Source: Aquila chrysaetos chrysaetos (lineage: Eukaryota; Chordata; Aves; Accipitriformes; Accipitridae). Taken from it: DNA of 64,000 nucleotides. The position numbers and the translations under genes were made by a program. Under the pieces are notes generated by a model that worked only from the letters and a program-made list of their open reading frames with translations, was not told where the DNA came from and did not search any database. Positions within the stretch are counted from its first letter, which is position 1. Each line of letters starts with the position of its first letter. Shown here piece by piece: positions 22,331 to 36,461 of this stretch. Where the stretch lies: contig NC_044005.1 of assembly GCF_900496995.4 (NCBI RefSeq), positions 27,285,363 to 27,349,362 on the forward strand. Reading direction: 5' to 3'.

Positions 22331-25300
22331 GCAAGCTTGGCACACGCCAAACATATTTCATACCCTCCTGGGCACAACACAGGCATCCGAGGTGCGGCAG
22401 TGCTGGGCAGGGCCCAGAAAGTTGCCTGGGGAGTCAAGCTGCCTGGGTATGCTCGGCACAGGCTGGGCAGGTCCTGGCCATGCCCAGGGCAGCTCTGCGT
22501 GGCTGCCTTAGGGTTTCACCCCAACCCGGCTCCTGCCAGCACCTCTCTGCCCACGGTGGGAAGGATGGCACAGGTACCCGCAGGTCGATGTGCCTGCTCC
22601 TGCCTTTGGCTCAAGCCACGGCTCTGCTGCAGGGGTGAAAACTGGGGCCCTGATCATTTTTAGTGTATGATGGTGGGGAAAGGAACTGTAAATAAGCCAG
22701 AGCCATCCTTCAGTGGCTCGTGCAGCATGGGGAAGAGAAACGTGGAGGTTTCTGGCATAACGATGTTCCCAAAAGGGGATTCTTGGAGAGCATGAGTGCA
22801 TGATTTCCTGATCGGAGAGAGAGGAGCAGGCCCAGGCACAGAATGCTGTATCCCTGCCTGCCCTATTGAGAAGTGTACATGCTTTTCAGCAGTGAGATTA
22901 GATGCCAAGAGGAAATTGCCATTTACAATGCAGCGTACCATTGTACGCTGAGACCTCTGGTCTCACGCAGCACCTCTGTGCCAGGCACCAGCTGCGGTAG
23001 GGCTTTGGCTGCCTACACCCCTTTCCCCAATTCCCACCCCAGGCCCCCGGCAGGTTAGAGAGGCTAAGGGCATGTGTCGGGGGTGGATTTCACAATTGCC
23101 CATGCTAGGCAGGACTGGGCTGTCTGGGCTTGTTTCGAGCTCAATAAAGCAGGTGTTGACAAGGTACACCCTTGAGGCTGAAGGGTGACCAAAGCTGGTG
23201 CCAGGCAAGACCCTCTGCATCATTTCATGGCTTAAACAGCTTAATGCTTGCCCATCTTAATAACCTGTTCTGGCACACCAGGAGACCTGAGAGTCTCTGA
23301 CCTATTTCCATGAATTCAGCATTTTCCCATCTTCACCACTTCTGCTCCCACAGCCTGGAGGAGGGAAGGAGGGGCTCAGCAGAGGAAGTGTGAGGAAAAT
23401 GCATCTGCAAAGGTAAGAGAGAAAAAAGCAAGCAGCAGATGTGACTCGAGCTGTCTGCAAATCCCCAGAGGGACCAGAGGACTGCTGAAAGCATCTCCTC
23501 TGAAGCAGCTCGCTCCTGGGAATGCCTCGTCTCACTGCAACAGGCTTGACACCAGTGCTCACAAACCAGTGGCTGCAGGAAGGCAGTGGTAGCACGACAT
23601 GAGCCCTGAGGACCTCTCAGCCCTGACAGCTGCCAGGGACTTTATCCTTGAGTCAAAGCAGGCTTTGGGATTAACATCCTCCCCTTCTTGGGGGCTGAAC
23701 CATCCCCCAGGGCCTGGCTGCTCCAAACTAAGCCATATGTAGCAGCAAGAAATAACGATAAAGCTTCACCCTGGGGCACAGGTCTTCTCTCTGTAGTTAT
23801 TCCTGCTTTAATAGAAAATAGCCCAAGAAATAAAGCTGGCTCCTGCCTGCAGCCTGGGCCAAGGCTTCTTGCAACAGCCAAGGACCATGGATCGGTACGA
23901 GGTGGGTGCCGTGGCAGCTGTGTAACCTGGAGCAGAGGGATGGAGAGGCAGAGCAGCTGCACTCAGTGCCTGTCTGGCTCCAAGCACTGCTGCCTGCAAA
24001 GCCTTTCGGAAGAAAATGCTGTTTGTTCTGACATTTAGAATAGATTAAAAATCGTTACAGGCTCTTCTGGAACATTTTAGAAGGTGAAGCTATTGATTTA
24101 AAAACTTAACATCAGTTTTGTAAGGGAGGTGAAATCTCCCTGGCTTCCTCCCATGAACACCAGCGCCTGGTCCTGGCTGATGGCAGGAGGACATTTATCA
24201 CCACACGACCCTCCATCCCTGGTTAATCTCTGCCCTATGCCTTACGCAGGGTTGTGTGAGGGGGCACTCAACTCCCCAAAAGCCTCTCAGTATGTGGAGG
24301 ATGCTCAACCTCTTCCATTTTGTGGATCCATTAGGGACTGATGGTGTTTTTAGGCATTTCACGTGCCTAGAAACAGCACCACGTGAACCTGCTGCTCTTC
24401 GCCACCTGCTGCTGGCCTCGTTGCAGATGCTCCCAGATCCTAAGGACTCACCACCTTAGCCAAACTGCTGCCCTTTCCTTCACGAGGATTGCCCATGATG
24501 AAGGATACAGCACTGCCAATGCCCCTCAGTCGCACAGTCCCAGCTTACGCTTAGACAGGCTGGAAATTATTTTTATTTTGAAAATACTGAAAAATATATT
24601 AAAATATATGAAAAATATTTTTATTTGCAGCTCATGCAAACATGCCTGTAGACACTGAGCCCCAAGGAGGGGTGTCAAACACCATGAGCTTAGGAATGAA
24701 GTTGTGAGGGCTGACAGCACTGTCTGCGTGCCAAGTGTTCGTGCCATCAGGGAACCAGTGGCCAGTCCTCAGTGCCCCACATGTCTCTTCCCACCCTGTC
24801 CCCTGGCTTTTTGCACACTGAGGACCCTGTGTTCAAGGAGCAACTTCATACCCGCTGTTAATTATATCTTCTCCTGACACGGCCACCTCAACCTCAGATG
24901 GCATTTCTCTCAGCACAGTGTAGCATCCCACTCTGGCTCATCATGCTGGTGGCAATTAATAACTTTACTGGTTTCAGTCTAAGCACAGGCAAAGGTCCTC
25001 CTCTTCATACCTGCATGCTTATCTGCTCCAGCTTTGGTTGCAGAGTTGGAGAGCTGCCCAAATTTTCCCCATTTGAGCTTTGCCCTGTCGGCTGCCAGGA
25101 CTCTTTTTTCCTCGCCAGCTGGCCTCTTTGGGATATGGGGGACATCCTGGCTACCTTGGTGAGTACATGGACTTACTGGGTACCTCCATCCACTGCTGAG
25201 GACAGAGATGCTCAAGCACATGTGTCTCTGCGGTGACACGGGTTTGTGTCCCGGCCCATCTGCAAGAGCTGGCTGTGCTGTGACACAGCCCATTTCACAT

Positions 25301-26779
25301 GGCCCTGTGACGGCAAGACAGCCAGAAAGCAGGGGGACCAGTGGGGACCTCGGTCCTGAGGGATTTAGGCAATACGTCTAGTGAAGACCTTTCGTCACAC
25401 CAAGATGAGGCACCGAAGACATCACAGCAGTGCTACACCCGACACAAGGTGACAGCCAAGCTGTTGCCAGTTTAAACAGACCCATGTGCCATGATGGCTT
25501 CAGCTTGACTCTGATTTTCTTTACCAGTCTGGGTGTTTTGCACCTGCAATGCAGGAGCAGAGGCTGTGAGGTGCCAGGTACCACTGGCACAGGCAGCAAG
25601 GGCTCGGGACCCCCCTGCCCTCAAGGTGCTGAGTGGGAAGATGAGCATCTCACGCTGCCCCGAGCCCCCACACTGTGCTTGCTGCCAGATGCCAGCCAGC
25701 TGTGCTCGGGCAATGCATGGGGCTCTCTGGGGCCACGACACCTCCCTGGCCAAGCTCCTCAGAGCATCCCCGTGCCCGTTGGGAGCAGGCAGGTCCCCCC
25801 TTGCAGTGACATTAATGCAGCAAACCACAGCAGTGCTCAGCCCCTCAAACTTCTTCCCCTGTCAGCAGAAGTGAAATGAAATTGCCTCTCTTGCTGGCTC
25901 TGGAGTGAGCTCATATCTTTTGGCCCCTAATCAGGGCAGATATGAAATTTCTTATCTGTTAAGTAAAACGGTACTGCACTTCAATCCATCCAATTATTTT
26001 TTCCAATAAGTGTGAGTGAGGGGCTGGCCGGGCCAGCTGCAGGAACTCGTACAGTCAGCAGTGTGCTGGCAGCAGCAGGGCCCTGCTCTGGTGGGCACCT
26101 TCAACCCAGCACCCCGCACAGGACCAGCCAAGAACATGCCAAAGCACATGTTCACCCTGCCGGCACGACCCAGAAGGGGGCTTGGGTTGGGATGCTGTGG
26201 GGGTCAGGCTGGTAGGCAGGACCTTTGCAGCTTGCTGCCCACCAAGGTCATGTCCAGGACCCCCTCACTACGTGGCCGCAGAGTGGTCCCCCTCTTTGGC
26301 CCGGAATGGGGGCACTGCAGGCTGCGGGCACTCTGCTCTGCACTTGCAAAGTGGAGATAACAGGTTCTCTGTCAAACATCGGTCTGTCTTTAAGGCCAGC
26401 AGAGCTGTCCTTGAAGACCTGTCCAGAGGAGCCCCATCCACCTCCAAGGGGAAGCCTGTGCTCAGCCTCAGAGCCTGGGGACCACCTCGAGCAAGCACTC
26501 AGCTGAGACCATGGGAGCCAACCCAACAGAGACAGCAAAAACAGTGGCAATGAAGCAGCTTTCCCATCCTGGGTCAGAACTGAGCCCTGTCCAACAGCAT
26601 CTGATGCCTGGATCACGCAGCTCCAGATTTTCTCCATTCCCAGCAAGGCAGCTATCCACCTCTCCTCTTCCTTGTCCCTTCAAAGTCAGCAACGGTGTGG
26701 TTAAGTGTGAGGGAAGATCAGAAAAGCTGGCCTGGCCACATGTGGCATTGATATGTGGGCATCTGGAAGCTCCAGATGG

Positions 26780-26960
26780 GGACAGGGGCACAGAGGCAAG
26801 GGAGGTGGCAGAGGAGGAGGAAGAAAGATGGGACCAAAAGGCGGGAGAAGGGACACAGGAGTCCTGTAGAAAGGAAAAAAGGGAGATGAGCCAGAGGAAG
26901 AGCTCTTGAAGAAGAAGCGACAGGGCAAGGTAGCAAAAGAGAGATAAAAGAGACAAACGG
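26780..26960 (+). repeat. Purine-rich tract
   Basis: The plus strand is strongly biased to A and G, with GAGGAGGAGGAAGAAAG-type runs. It is an irregular polypurine tract rather than a true microsatellite. Confidence 0.5.
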
Positions 26961-28323
26961 AGTCATCCCAGAAGAGTCCTCCCTGCATCATCCTGCTTGC
27001 AGCCATGCTGAGGAGCAGTCCTCGCATTGATTTACTGGGTGCTGCAATGGGTGCAGCCCCCTGCCATTACCCCAAGCTGTAGCTGTCCCTGCACCCCAAG
27101 GCACCGGCCGGGAGGGAGTAAGGACTCCTTTCTTTGGACTCCTCTGCAGGCTGAGCAAGCTCCCTGGGAGGGTTACCCAGAACTCAGGCTCCCACAGCAG
27201 TGGGGCTAAAGACAGGGTCGGGGACAGCACCATCATCCACCAGGGACTTGGGTCCTCCTTTGCTGCTCAGAGCAGCCCCAGTCATGTTTTGCTTCCCTTC
27301 CCCTCGCACCTTGTTGCTCACTCGCTGCCACGCTTCCCTGGAACCCCCCCATTCCCCAAAATCCCCTGCCTTGCTCCCCCCACTCCCCCAGCCAGGGCTC
27401 CCCTGTCCCAGTGGCTCTGCCAAAGGCACTCCTGGGCCCTGCTCCCCAGCTTCTCTAGCCCTTACGGGGTCAACTCCTGGGGCTGGTGTGCTGTGCAGTG
27501 CCACGCACGTCCCAGGCAGCAGGTGAAGGGTGCCAGTCCTCCCTGCAGTCTCCTGGATCCTTCCCAGCACCTCACTGGACCCAAATGGTTCAAATGGCAA
27601 CCGAAGCCCCTCTGTTGGGTGGGGGGGAGCAGGCACCAGCCTCAGCTTTTACTGGTAAACTCTGTGTTTCCAAGCACATGATGGTGGAGGCTGTAGCAGG
27701 CTGGAAACCAGGGACATCCCCTGCAACAGCAGCTCCTATGGCAAGCACCTTCGCAGACTGCCACAGCAGAGGCAGAAAAAGAAGGTTCAGATGAAGCGAG
27801 GGAAACAGCCCCTGCTAGTTCTGCTGTCCTTTCCGAGCCATCGGACTCTGTGCCGCCATCACCAGGGCTGTGCAGTTGCCTGAGAAGTTGAGCAACTAAA
27901 ACACTGGGAACGTAAAAGTTGAGCCTTGGCTTCATGAGATGACAGCTAAATTTTTCCCCAACCTTTTAATAATGACAATAAAAAATGCAAAATAATTCAA
28001 TGCAATGCAGCAGTTAACATGCATACAGTCACCAGTTATGGGAAACCATTTTCAGACAGGAATTTGCAGGCTTCTGCATTAACAGGGGAAGAAAGAGAAG
28101 CCTGTTCATTTAGGGCAGAAAAAGTTGATCTCTGTCTAATTGATAGAAATAGCAATTGACTATTTTTTTCTCTAATCTTCTGAATTCCTGACTTTGAATG
28201 AAATGTGGAGTCTTTCCTTTCCGACTGAGGTTGCATGAACGGTTTGGGGGGAAAATCCAGCATCTTTGCTCTCTTGAAATAGGGCAGGAGGGTAGGAACT
28301 CTGCCCTGGACCAGCAGCTCCAG

Positions 28324-28367
28324 CAGGATGCTCGGCAATGACCTGCAGGATGCTCAGCAGTGACCTG
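28324..28367. repeat. 22-base tandem duplication
   Basis: Two adjacent 22-base copies beginning CAGGATGCTC differ at two positions. It is a local duplication. Confidence 0.7.
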
Positions 28368-29731
28368 GAGCTGGCCCCAGCAGAGAAACCTCAATTTAAT
28401 ACCCGTCGCACTCAGGGACCAGGAGAGCGAACACCAGCAGACCACCTTCAAAAGGCAGCCTTGTTTCTGGGAAAAGCAAAGCTGGGCGATGCAGACTTTT
28501 GCTGTGGTGATACCGGTTCCCACCATTTTCTAAAAGGTTTTCTCTATTTAAATGTTAGCTGCAAAGTGGATTTGCTCTTGAATCCTCTGACTGAGCAGCG
28601 GGGAAATTAATACAATAAAAATGTAACTATGTAGAGCAGTTCTTCACTGACCTCTCAGCCTTCCTCTGACAGTAGGCTTTGAGTTTGAAGGGGATTAATT
28701 TGGTTTCCTTCCCCATTAAAGAGGCAGGCTCCTGCTCACCCCCTGCCTGCCTACAGCAGAGCTGAGCTTATGCCCTGTCCTGCCTAGCACTGATGACACT
28801 GCCTGGATGGAAACGACGGGCTGTAGAAAATCTAATTTTGGGGAATAGGTGGCTTCTGATTTTATGTGATGAAATTTCAACAAGGGGTGCTCATTTGGAC
28901 CCAGGGTCATGCATCATCCCTTGTCCTTTAATACCTCTGGGCACTTCACCAAAACACCTCACAGGGATGAAGGATTTTCCGGGAGGAGGGAATAAGATGC
29001 TAAAACCTGTCTTTAATATCTGGCCATGGCTAAGTCACGAGATGGATTCCAGCATTTTTTTTCTCCTTCTTTTTTTCTTTTTTCATTACTTTGTGATACC
29101 TTATTAGAGTAAAACCACCTGTGAACGAAAGGGAGTGATTCAATACCTTGAAACCTTAGGCCAGTTCCCCTGGTGGAAAAGCACTTTAAATGCAAAGGGA
29201 AATATCCCGTGCACTGGCTTCATTTTAGACAGAAACCCCATATACATTATCAAAAGTAACCAAACAGCTATGAACTGGCTTGGCCCATGGAAAACAGACA
29301 CAAAGTGGTGGAGACAGCCTGATCCCCTGAGAGGCCAGCCCCTAAAAAGAGCTAAACCACATACATGCTTCCAAAATGTCTCTTTTTTGCACACAGCGCT
29401 TGCTGGTAAAGGTCCTCCTGACATGACATTTCAAACAATTGCATTTTAGACCAGCCCGGCTCAAGAGCACACAAGGGAGGCGTCACTCTGGGTTTCGCTC
29501 TAAATAATGCATGTGGGTTGCTTCACAAAATAACTGCGGGTGACCTCCCGTTTGTCAGCCTGGCAGCGCCGCGTGTGGGATGGCCTCTCGGCTGCCGCTG
29601 GCAGGGGCATCCTCATCCGAAGGAATCGAGGCCACAGTGTAAGAGCGTCCACATTGTCAGGGAAAACGGCATGCCGAGAATTGTGGTCCTAAATTTTAAA
29701 GAAGGAGGTTTAATGAGAAAGAATTTGCTTT

Positions 29732-29754
29732 AATAAAAAAAAAAAAAAAAAAAA
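29732..29754 (+). repeat. AATAAA running into 20 A, retrocopy-like tail
   Basis: TTTAATAAA continues directly into 20 consecutive A. The roughly 250 bases upstream have more CpG than the surroundings. This is what the 3' end of an old processed copy can look like, but no source gene is recognisable and I found no target-site duplication. Confidence 0.35.
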
Positions 29755-32700
29755 GGTTGTGACCTCTGGGTAGCAGCCACTCCCAGGTAATGCCCAGATT
29801 AGGGAGCCCATGGGCCTGATGCTCCATACCGAGTCCTCTCTGCCATGCTTAGAGGTTATTCAAACCTAATACACGTTCTTCCAAAAAATAGGGTGCAGAC
29901 GTGGTGGACAGCCACACCACACTGACTATCTTTACCCCTCACCGAACAAAGAAGTCTTTGGTGAGGCGGCCAGGGCTTCCTCCCACTTGCGGCAGTGCAC
30001 AGCAGCCATCTCAGAAACTGCCTGCCGTCCAGCAGTGATGCTGCAGCGCTGGGACCCGGGTCCTGTCCTGGGCAGGGGGTGTGGGAATGATTCCCCCTCA
30101 GGCCCTGGAGAGCCCGTTTTCATGACTGGGAGTTGCACTCCTCCTGCTGTTTACACAAAAACAGGGGTTTGGGGAGATGCTAACCACTGGCTTGTCACTT
30201 TGACAGCAATGTTTTCCTGATGGCCTGTCAACTGCTGATAACAGCAACGTCCTCACGCTTAGGAGCACAAGTCCCAGCATAATAAATCCCACACTCTTGT
30301 CTAAGGTTGAGTGGCAGAGAGAAACAAAATTGGGTCATTGCTGCTGCAGATTTGTCAGCGAAGTTGGGGGCGCATTCAGCAGAAAGCTGGTGGCTTGTGA
30401 AGGCCCTAATCCCACGGCTTTGATGGGCCTCACAAACGTATCATGGCATTGATGAGTTGCTGGGCTGGGGCAGTGAGGTGTGCAAGTCTCTGACGGCAAC
30501 AAGCAGAGAGGAAACAACAAAGATCAATGTCCTCTAACGGGAGTGCAGAGGAGGCACTGCTTCTTCAGTTACCATGATGGCTGGTCACGAAGCACTGCGT
30601 TTGGTGCAAACCATGCATTAGAAAGCAGATTCAGGTAATGCTTCTGCATGCCCCAAGGAAGTGGTCTCAGGAAAGGATGGCTCCTGCACTGAGGGTAGAG
30701 ACAGAATCAGAAGAGCAGGTGAAGAAAGCACCCCCTGCCTCCTGCACTGCTGAGCCGGGGGGGAATCAGTGCAGTAAGAGCAACCTGGTATCATATATTT
30801 TCACAGCATCAGGGGGTTCCCAAGGATTCAGGGTGGTTCTGCTTTTGGAAGGGCAATGGCTTTGATCAGAAACGGCTTTCAGAGTATGTTGTGTCCTACC
30901 TGATTGAACCCCTTTGAGTATTAAGGCTGTTTCACCAGTGTACAAGGGAAATCAGTGAGTGAGAAGATGCCTATGGACACAGAACTTAATTTTCTGAAAA
31001 TGGCTGAGGATGCGTTTTCAGGGCTGAGAGACAATTAGTCCAATCAGCCCTGGAGCTCCATCACCAATCCTAATCAAGTCATCTGTTGCTGCTGCAGAAT
31101 CCAGATGTAGAAATCTCTAGGCTAGTGTGCCCTGCTTTAACCCAGCCCCAGCTTTAGACACCCCTCTTTCTACTACACTGGTCCACCCCAGGCTGGCAAG
31201 GGTTAAATAAATTGTATTATATGACAGACATATCTTTTTCTACTTGCCAAGGCATGTTTCAGAGGAAACCCAGAGACCACAGAGTCTCTGATGGTCTATA
31301 CGGACTTTGAATCTTCCGGGCTCTGATCTATAATAAGGGCTCTGAATCAGAGAGCTGTTCCCGCTGTGTATGTAGGCTATTTCTGCTCCTTATAATTGTT
31401 TCCTGCGCCCCATGATGCCCATCACTGAGTTCACACCCAAATCTGTTTTGATAGTCAGAAGACAACCAGGAATAAATACAGCACCCCAGGAAGACAAGTG
31501 CGGCTGAATAACTAGAGCTTTGGGTGTGCAGCCTTGAAGGAGAAGAATGGGTTGGGTTATAGGTTCATACATTCTGCATGCTTGTACCAAAAAAAAAAAA
31601 GAGATGGCATAAGAGCTGTAGAGATTTTGGAGAGACTGTAAATCTAGGAGAATAACCTATTTTTTATACATTGGTGCGCTCTACTTCTCTGCAAGTGGCC
31701 AGAATTTCAGCAGCACGCAGCTGTGCTGAGCCTAGGAATGAAAGCCCAGGGAGCCAGCAGCATGGGTCTGTGCTGTGGTGGTGTCCCCCTTGATGTATAA
31801 AGCTTTGAGCAAGAGACTGGACAAGAGTAAATGTGTTAATAAACCACTAGAGCCTGCCAGATATAAAATAAGGGCCCTGAGAGCCTGGGTGCAGCCAGAC
31901 CCCATGTAAAGAGCTGTAGCTTTTGGACTGACAAACACAAGTATCAATTTATCAACTTTTTATAGAGATCCTTATGAATGAAGCCACTGAGCCTCCAAAC
32001 TCCAGTATTTGCTCTCATTCCAGAAATGCAAGTTGTTTTGGAATACACTCTTCTTTCACAGGGATTCCTGAAATACAAAAAAAAGTCTTGGAAGTTTTCC
32101 ACTATTTCATTCCTCCCTACAAAGACCAGGACAAGGCTGACTGAAACCATAACGCATGGTAGAGCCAGCAGTGACCTGGTTTTTTGAATTGCCCCTCTTG
32201 AGAAGACACTGAATTGCTCACTCCATTACTGGAGATAGCCAGAGATGTTGGGTCTAGGTGTCCATCCGTGATAGGGTCTCCACACCCTTGGGCCACTGCC
32301 ATGAAGATGACCCACCGTATGCATGTTACGCTGCAGCCTTGCAGAGAGCTGCATGTGCTTTCCAGAGAGGAAAGAAAACAGGACTGGCCTATGTGCTCCT
32401 CAGAGCCAACACAACAGTGACCACTGGCTTTGTGGGTCTTGCACGCAGTGGCCAGATGGCGTTGCAGGAGGAGTGGTGGGAAGGCATTGAAACGAGGAAT
32501 GTGGTGGCCTCTTGGACCAGCTCAAGAAGTTTCCTTTCCAACCGCTGAAGGCACTCACTGGGAGGTTCGTCTGACTCAGCCAAAACAGTGCATGGGTGAC
32601 AGCAGACTTCAGTTTGTAGAGCCCGACTTGGAAACTGTTATGAAGATGAATGGTAAGCATCACATCAAATCAGCACCTTAGCAGCTAGTAGCAGCTTAGT

Positions 32701-35700
32701 AGAAAGATTTGTTCAAACAATGAAGCGAGCTCTGTGTTCTTCAGAAGGAAGAGCATCTGTTCGTGAACGCTTGACTAATTTCTCATTATCTTATCGAAAC
32801 AGCTTATACCACTGGAAAAACATCTCCAGCACAGCTAATGTTCAGCCAACAGTTGGCTACCTGCTTTGATTTACTGAGATCATCAAGAATGACACATGCA
32901 ATGTAGGAACAGGCACAGGTATTTCAAGAGGAGAGACAGGTAAAAACCATTTGAAAGGAGAGACAAGTAAAACCCACTCCTTTAAAGTGAGGACAAACAG
33001 AATGAGCAGGAGCAGGGCTGGTGGCTCTGTGGGGCCTGACCTGTAGCCATGGCCAAGGTGAGATGCTGGGCTGGGTTTGTCCAGGGGCTGCTTGGATCAA
33101 CTTCCAATAAACGTACCTGTTCCCTGGGGTCTGGGTAAGGTGAAGGTGGGAGTTCCTGTGTGGGGCTATGTGGGCTATGCCTGTCTCTCACGGTCTTTGC
33201 CATGCCATGGTCATATCCACCACCGTGTTTGTCTGCTCTGTTGGCTTCCCTGCTAAAGGGCTGCTCCCCCCAGCCTTCCCTGGCATGCTGTGTGCTGCGG
33301 CCGAGGTCCAGCCTCTGCACGTGCTCCCTGCGACTCAGTCCCCTGCCGCCTCAACAGCAGGCTGGAGGCGGAGGAGCATCAAACTTTGGGCTGAATTTTA
33401 CACCGCAGACTCCAGATCTGCAGCAAAAAGGTTTGTTACTGCTCCCACCAGGAGAGTCAAGCTCAGCTATGGTTGGTGCCTGAGGCCAGTCCCCTTCAGT
33501 GATATTTTCCTTCAAAGCATAAAGGGGGGGCACTCCGCTTGTGTCCCTCTCACTCATTACAGAGCCCAGTGATTTGTTTCAGCTTCTCCATCTGTGTCAC
33601 AGAGATAAAGCGATTTGCCTATCACTGCAGAGCACTTGGTGATGGCTGGTTGGAAAGCACTCCGAGAGCCAGCCCTCACCTTGCTCCAGCTGTAACATCA
33701 CGGCTCCCCAAAGGAGCTTAGCCGGGGGAGCTGGCCCTTTCTGCCATCCTTCATCACTTTTGCATCTGCTGGCATGATGTGGATGCTCCCCCGGCAGGCT
33801 GGAGCTCCGCTGCTCTGGCTGCAGGAGAGCTGGAAAAATGAAATATGCCTGGGGTGTGAGGGGAGGAGGGAAGGGGCAGGGAGGGAACCAGCGCCTGCTA
33901 TTTCCACATCTCGGGTCTTTCATCATCATTACAGTTGTAAATGACAGTATACAATTTACCAAGAGATAGAAGTAAGGAGGAAGCAGAGGGGAGAGGCTGG
34001 AAGAAGAAAGCAAGAAAAGGTAGAGAGCAAGAAGTAAGAGAAATGTGGGTGCAGTTTAGGGAAATAGAACAAGGACAAGGAAGAACAGTGCCAGACTTTG
34101 GAAACAACAGAGGGACAAGGGAGGGATGGAGAGAAAAAGGATCTGGCAGGGCAACAGGGGAGACAGGAGGACAATTCTCCGGGAATTAGCTGGAAGAGGC
34201 GGAAGCTGGCTGCTTCCCTGGTGCTCAGGAGTACTGATGGATTATTGATCAAGGGAACCTAATGTATTTCATCCAGCAATATTTCATGGCTGGGAAAGGC
34301 AGCTGATGTTTGGGAGGAGAGGGAGTGGGGGCTGTTGGCAGCCTGCCTTCTGGCTTCAGGCAGCAGTGGTGCTTGTAGGGTTAAATCTGGGTTGCAGAAT
34401 GCAGGGAGAGGACAGGGATTTAGGAGTCATCCAGCCTGATGGGACAGTTTTAGAAATAAAAATAAAGGAATTAACAGATGCAGAGAAACACAAGGGACAG
34501 AGAAAAATTGTTTGTCTAACGTGGTAGAGCAGGGCTTCTCACAGACGTCGAGCAACCACCTAAAGCTGCAGCCTGTGAAAAATGCACTGATACTTATTTG
34601 ATGAAGAATATTTTTTATTTATATAAGCCTCATGAAAACGCATACACAATCACAGCATCTGCAAATATAGGCAGAGAAACTAAGATGCCTGCACTGAAAT
34701 TAAAGTGACCTAAAGGACAGACCCAAGGCACTTTGGTTCACATTTGAGGGTCAGAAAATACTATGGTATCTGGGGTTCAGCTTCCCAGCTGAGGTGATTC
34801 ATTAGCTTTTTGGCCAAGTGTCTCTAATCCTGTGAATTGATCCCAGCCTTCAGCCTGCAGAAGCGCCTGCCTCACCTGCTGCACTGTGGCGTGGTCCTCG
34901 CAGAGTTCACCTGGCCAGCTTCTTCCATTTCATTTCTCTCTCTTCCAGCCTCTGAGCCATTTTCTCCTTTCAGCAACCCGCAGGTTTTTTATCCCAGCTG
35001 CTAACATCAGGGCTGCGAGCACCGGCTCTCCCTGCCAGCTGCCTGCTCACTGCCAGAAGGGGCTGCATCTCCAGGCAGGTAACTGCAAATCCTTGGGCAA
35101 CTTCTTGGGGTGTTCTCTCAATGGCTCGGTGAGAGTGGGTTTTGAAGCCCAAAGTGCCATCAGATGCAGCCCGTGGGGCTTTGCACAAGTGTGCAGTGAA
35201 GTGCAGGTTGTGGTGAGGAGGAACGGTCTCATTGGGTGAAACGCAGAACTGGCGCTGGTTTTCTTCAGGAATATGGTGGCCTCTGGGTCACTTGGGGCAT
35301 CTTGGGTGCCCTCCTGCACGCAAGCAGAGGCCAAAGTGCCGCGAAGGGGAAGGAGTTGCACATGGCTGCTTAGCACGCTGTCTGAAGCCAGGCAGCGTGC
35401 TGGAGGAAGGTGGGCAGCAGCCGCCCAGGATGGCTCCCACGTTTACCTCCTGCCCTCATCCTCCTTTCACACAGGCAGTGAGGTCCACTGGCAACCTGCA
35501 AGCTGAATCCAGTCTTTGGGGTGCTTCCAGCCTGGAGGGGTCTCGGGAAGCTGAGCACCAGCCCAGCTCCCCAGGCAGATGCTGTGATATCCTGGTGTCA
35601 CGGATGCAGCTGAGGTCCTTGGGAGGGACACCTGTGAGAGCCCCCATAGCTGGTAAGGAGCTGGGGTAGCTCCTCACATGCACAGAGCATTTTGTCCTTT

Positions 35701-36455
35701 GCATCCCCAGTCTCCAAAAGCAGCGAAGGGTGGATGATCACCACCGGACCCCCAGCTGATCGGAGCTGTGGGCTTCTGCCCCCGTGCAGGACAGGCAGCA
35801 GCTGCTCCCCACTGATGGCTGCGCTCCTCAGACTCTTTTCTGGGGAGAGGCTTCAGGGGATGGTAGATGGACACAAAATAGGCTGGGATGGCAAGGATCA
35901 TCCTGCAGGGTCATAGGGACCAGACTGCCCTGCGACTGCAGCATGGCTGTGGGCTGAGCTGCTGGGGACGGCAGGCGCGGGAAGCACTCGCAGACAAGAG
36001 CGATGCCGTGTCTGGGTGGGTACGTGAAGGAGGCTGAGGAAGGAGAGAGGGTGAAACAAGGGCATTAGGTAGGCACTTCACAGCAGCTGTAGCTCCATGC
36101 TGCCTCCACCTGCCCTTCTCTGCCTCAGCACAGGGACCCTTCGAAAAGGTGAGGAGCTACGGGAGCAAAGCCACAGGGAGCTGGAGGGGGCCCCACCAGC
36201 TCCACAGCCCCTCACACCCTGGGAGCTTGTGTTCCCAGTGGGCTCCAGCACCAGGTTGTCCCACTTCTCGGGCCTGGCCTTAAATTGGTGGCATTCCTCA
36301 GCCTCTGCAATGAGGCACTTTTCCTGACTGTGGTCCTTTGCGCTGGCTTTTTATACAACTCTTAATGAATTTCAGGGTTTGCCCCTTGTAGAGCCTGGAT
36401 TAAACAGAATTTTAATGAATATTAAGAGTAATACCTTTAATTGAAAGATAGCCTC
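29755..36455. other. Intergenic, no gene seen
   Basis: No supported gene. It contains an imperfect direct repeat of 20 bases at 32930-32949 and 32957-32976 (GGAGAGACA start) and the purine-rich tract at 33961-34190. Short MIR-like fragments may exist near 33586 and 34650, but they are too degraded to assert. Confidence 0.45.
33961..34190 (+). repeat. Purine-rich tract
   Basis: About 230 bases in which the plus strand is mostly A and G (many AAGAA, GGAGA and AGAGAG words). It is irregular rather than a short-unit tandem repeat. Confidence 0.5.
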
Positions 36456-36461
36456 CATCTG

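Larger units (their letters stand above)
22331..29449. other. Intergenic, no gene seen
   Basis: Moderate-GC sequence without recognisable genes. It includes a purine-rich tract at about 26780-26960 and a 22-base tandem duplication at 28324-28367, listed separately. An AT-rich patch lies near 24560-24630. Confidence 0.45.
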
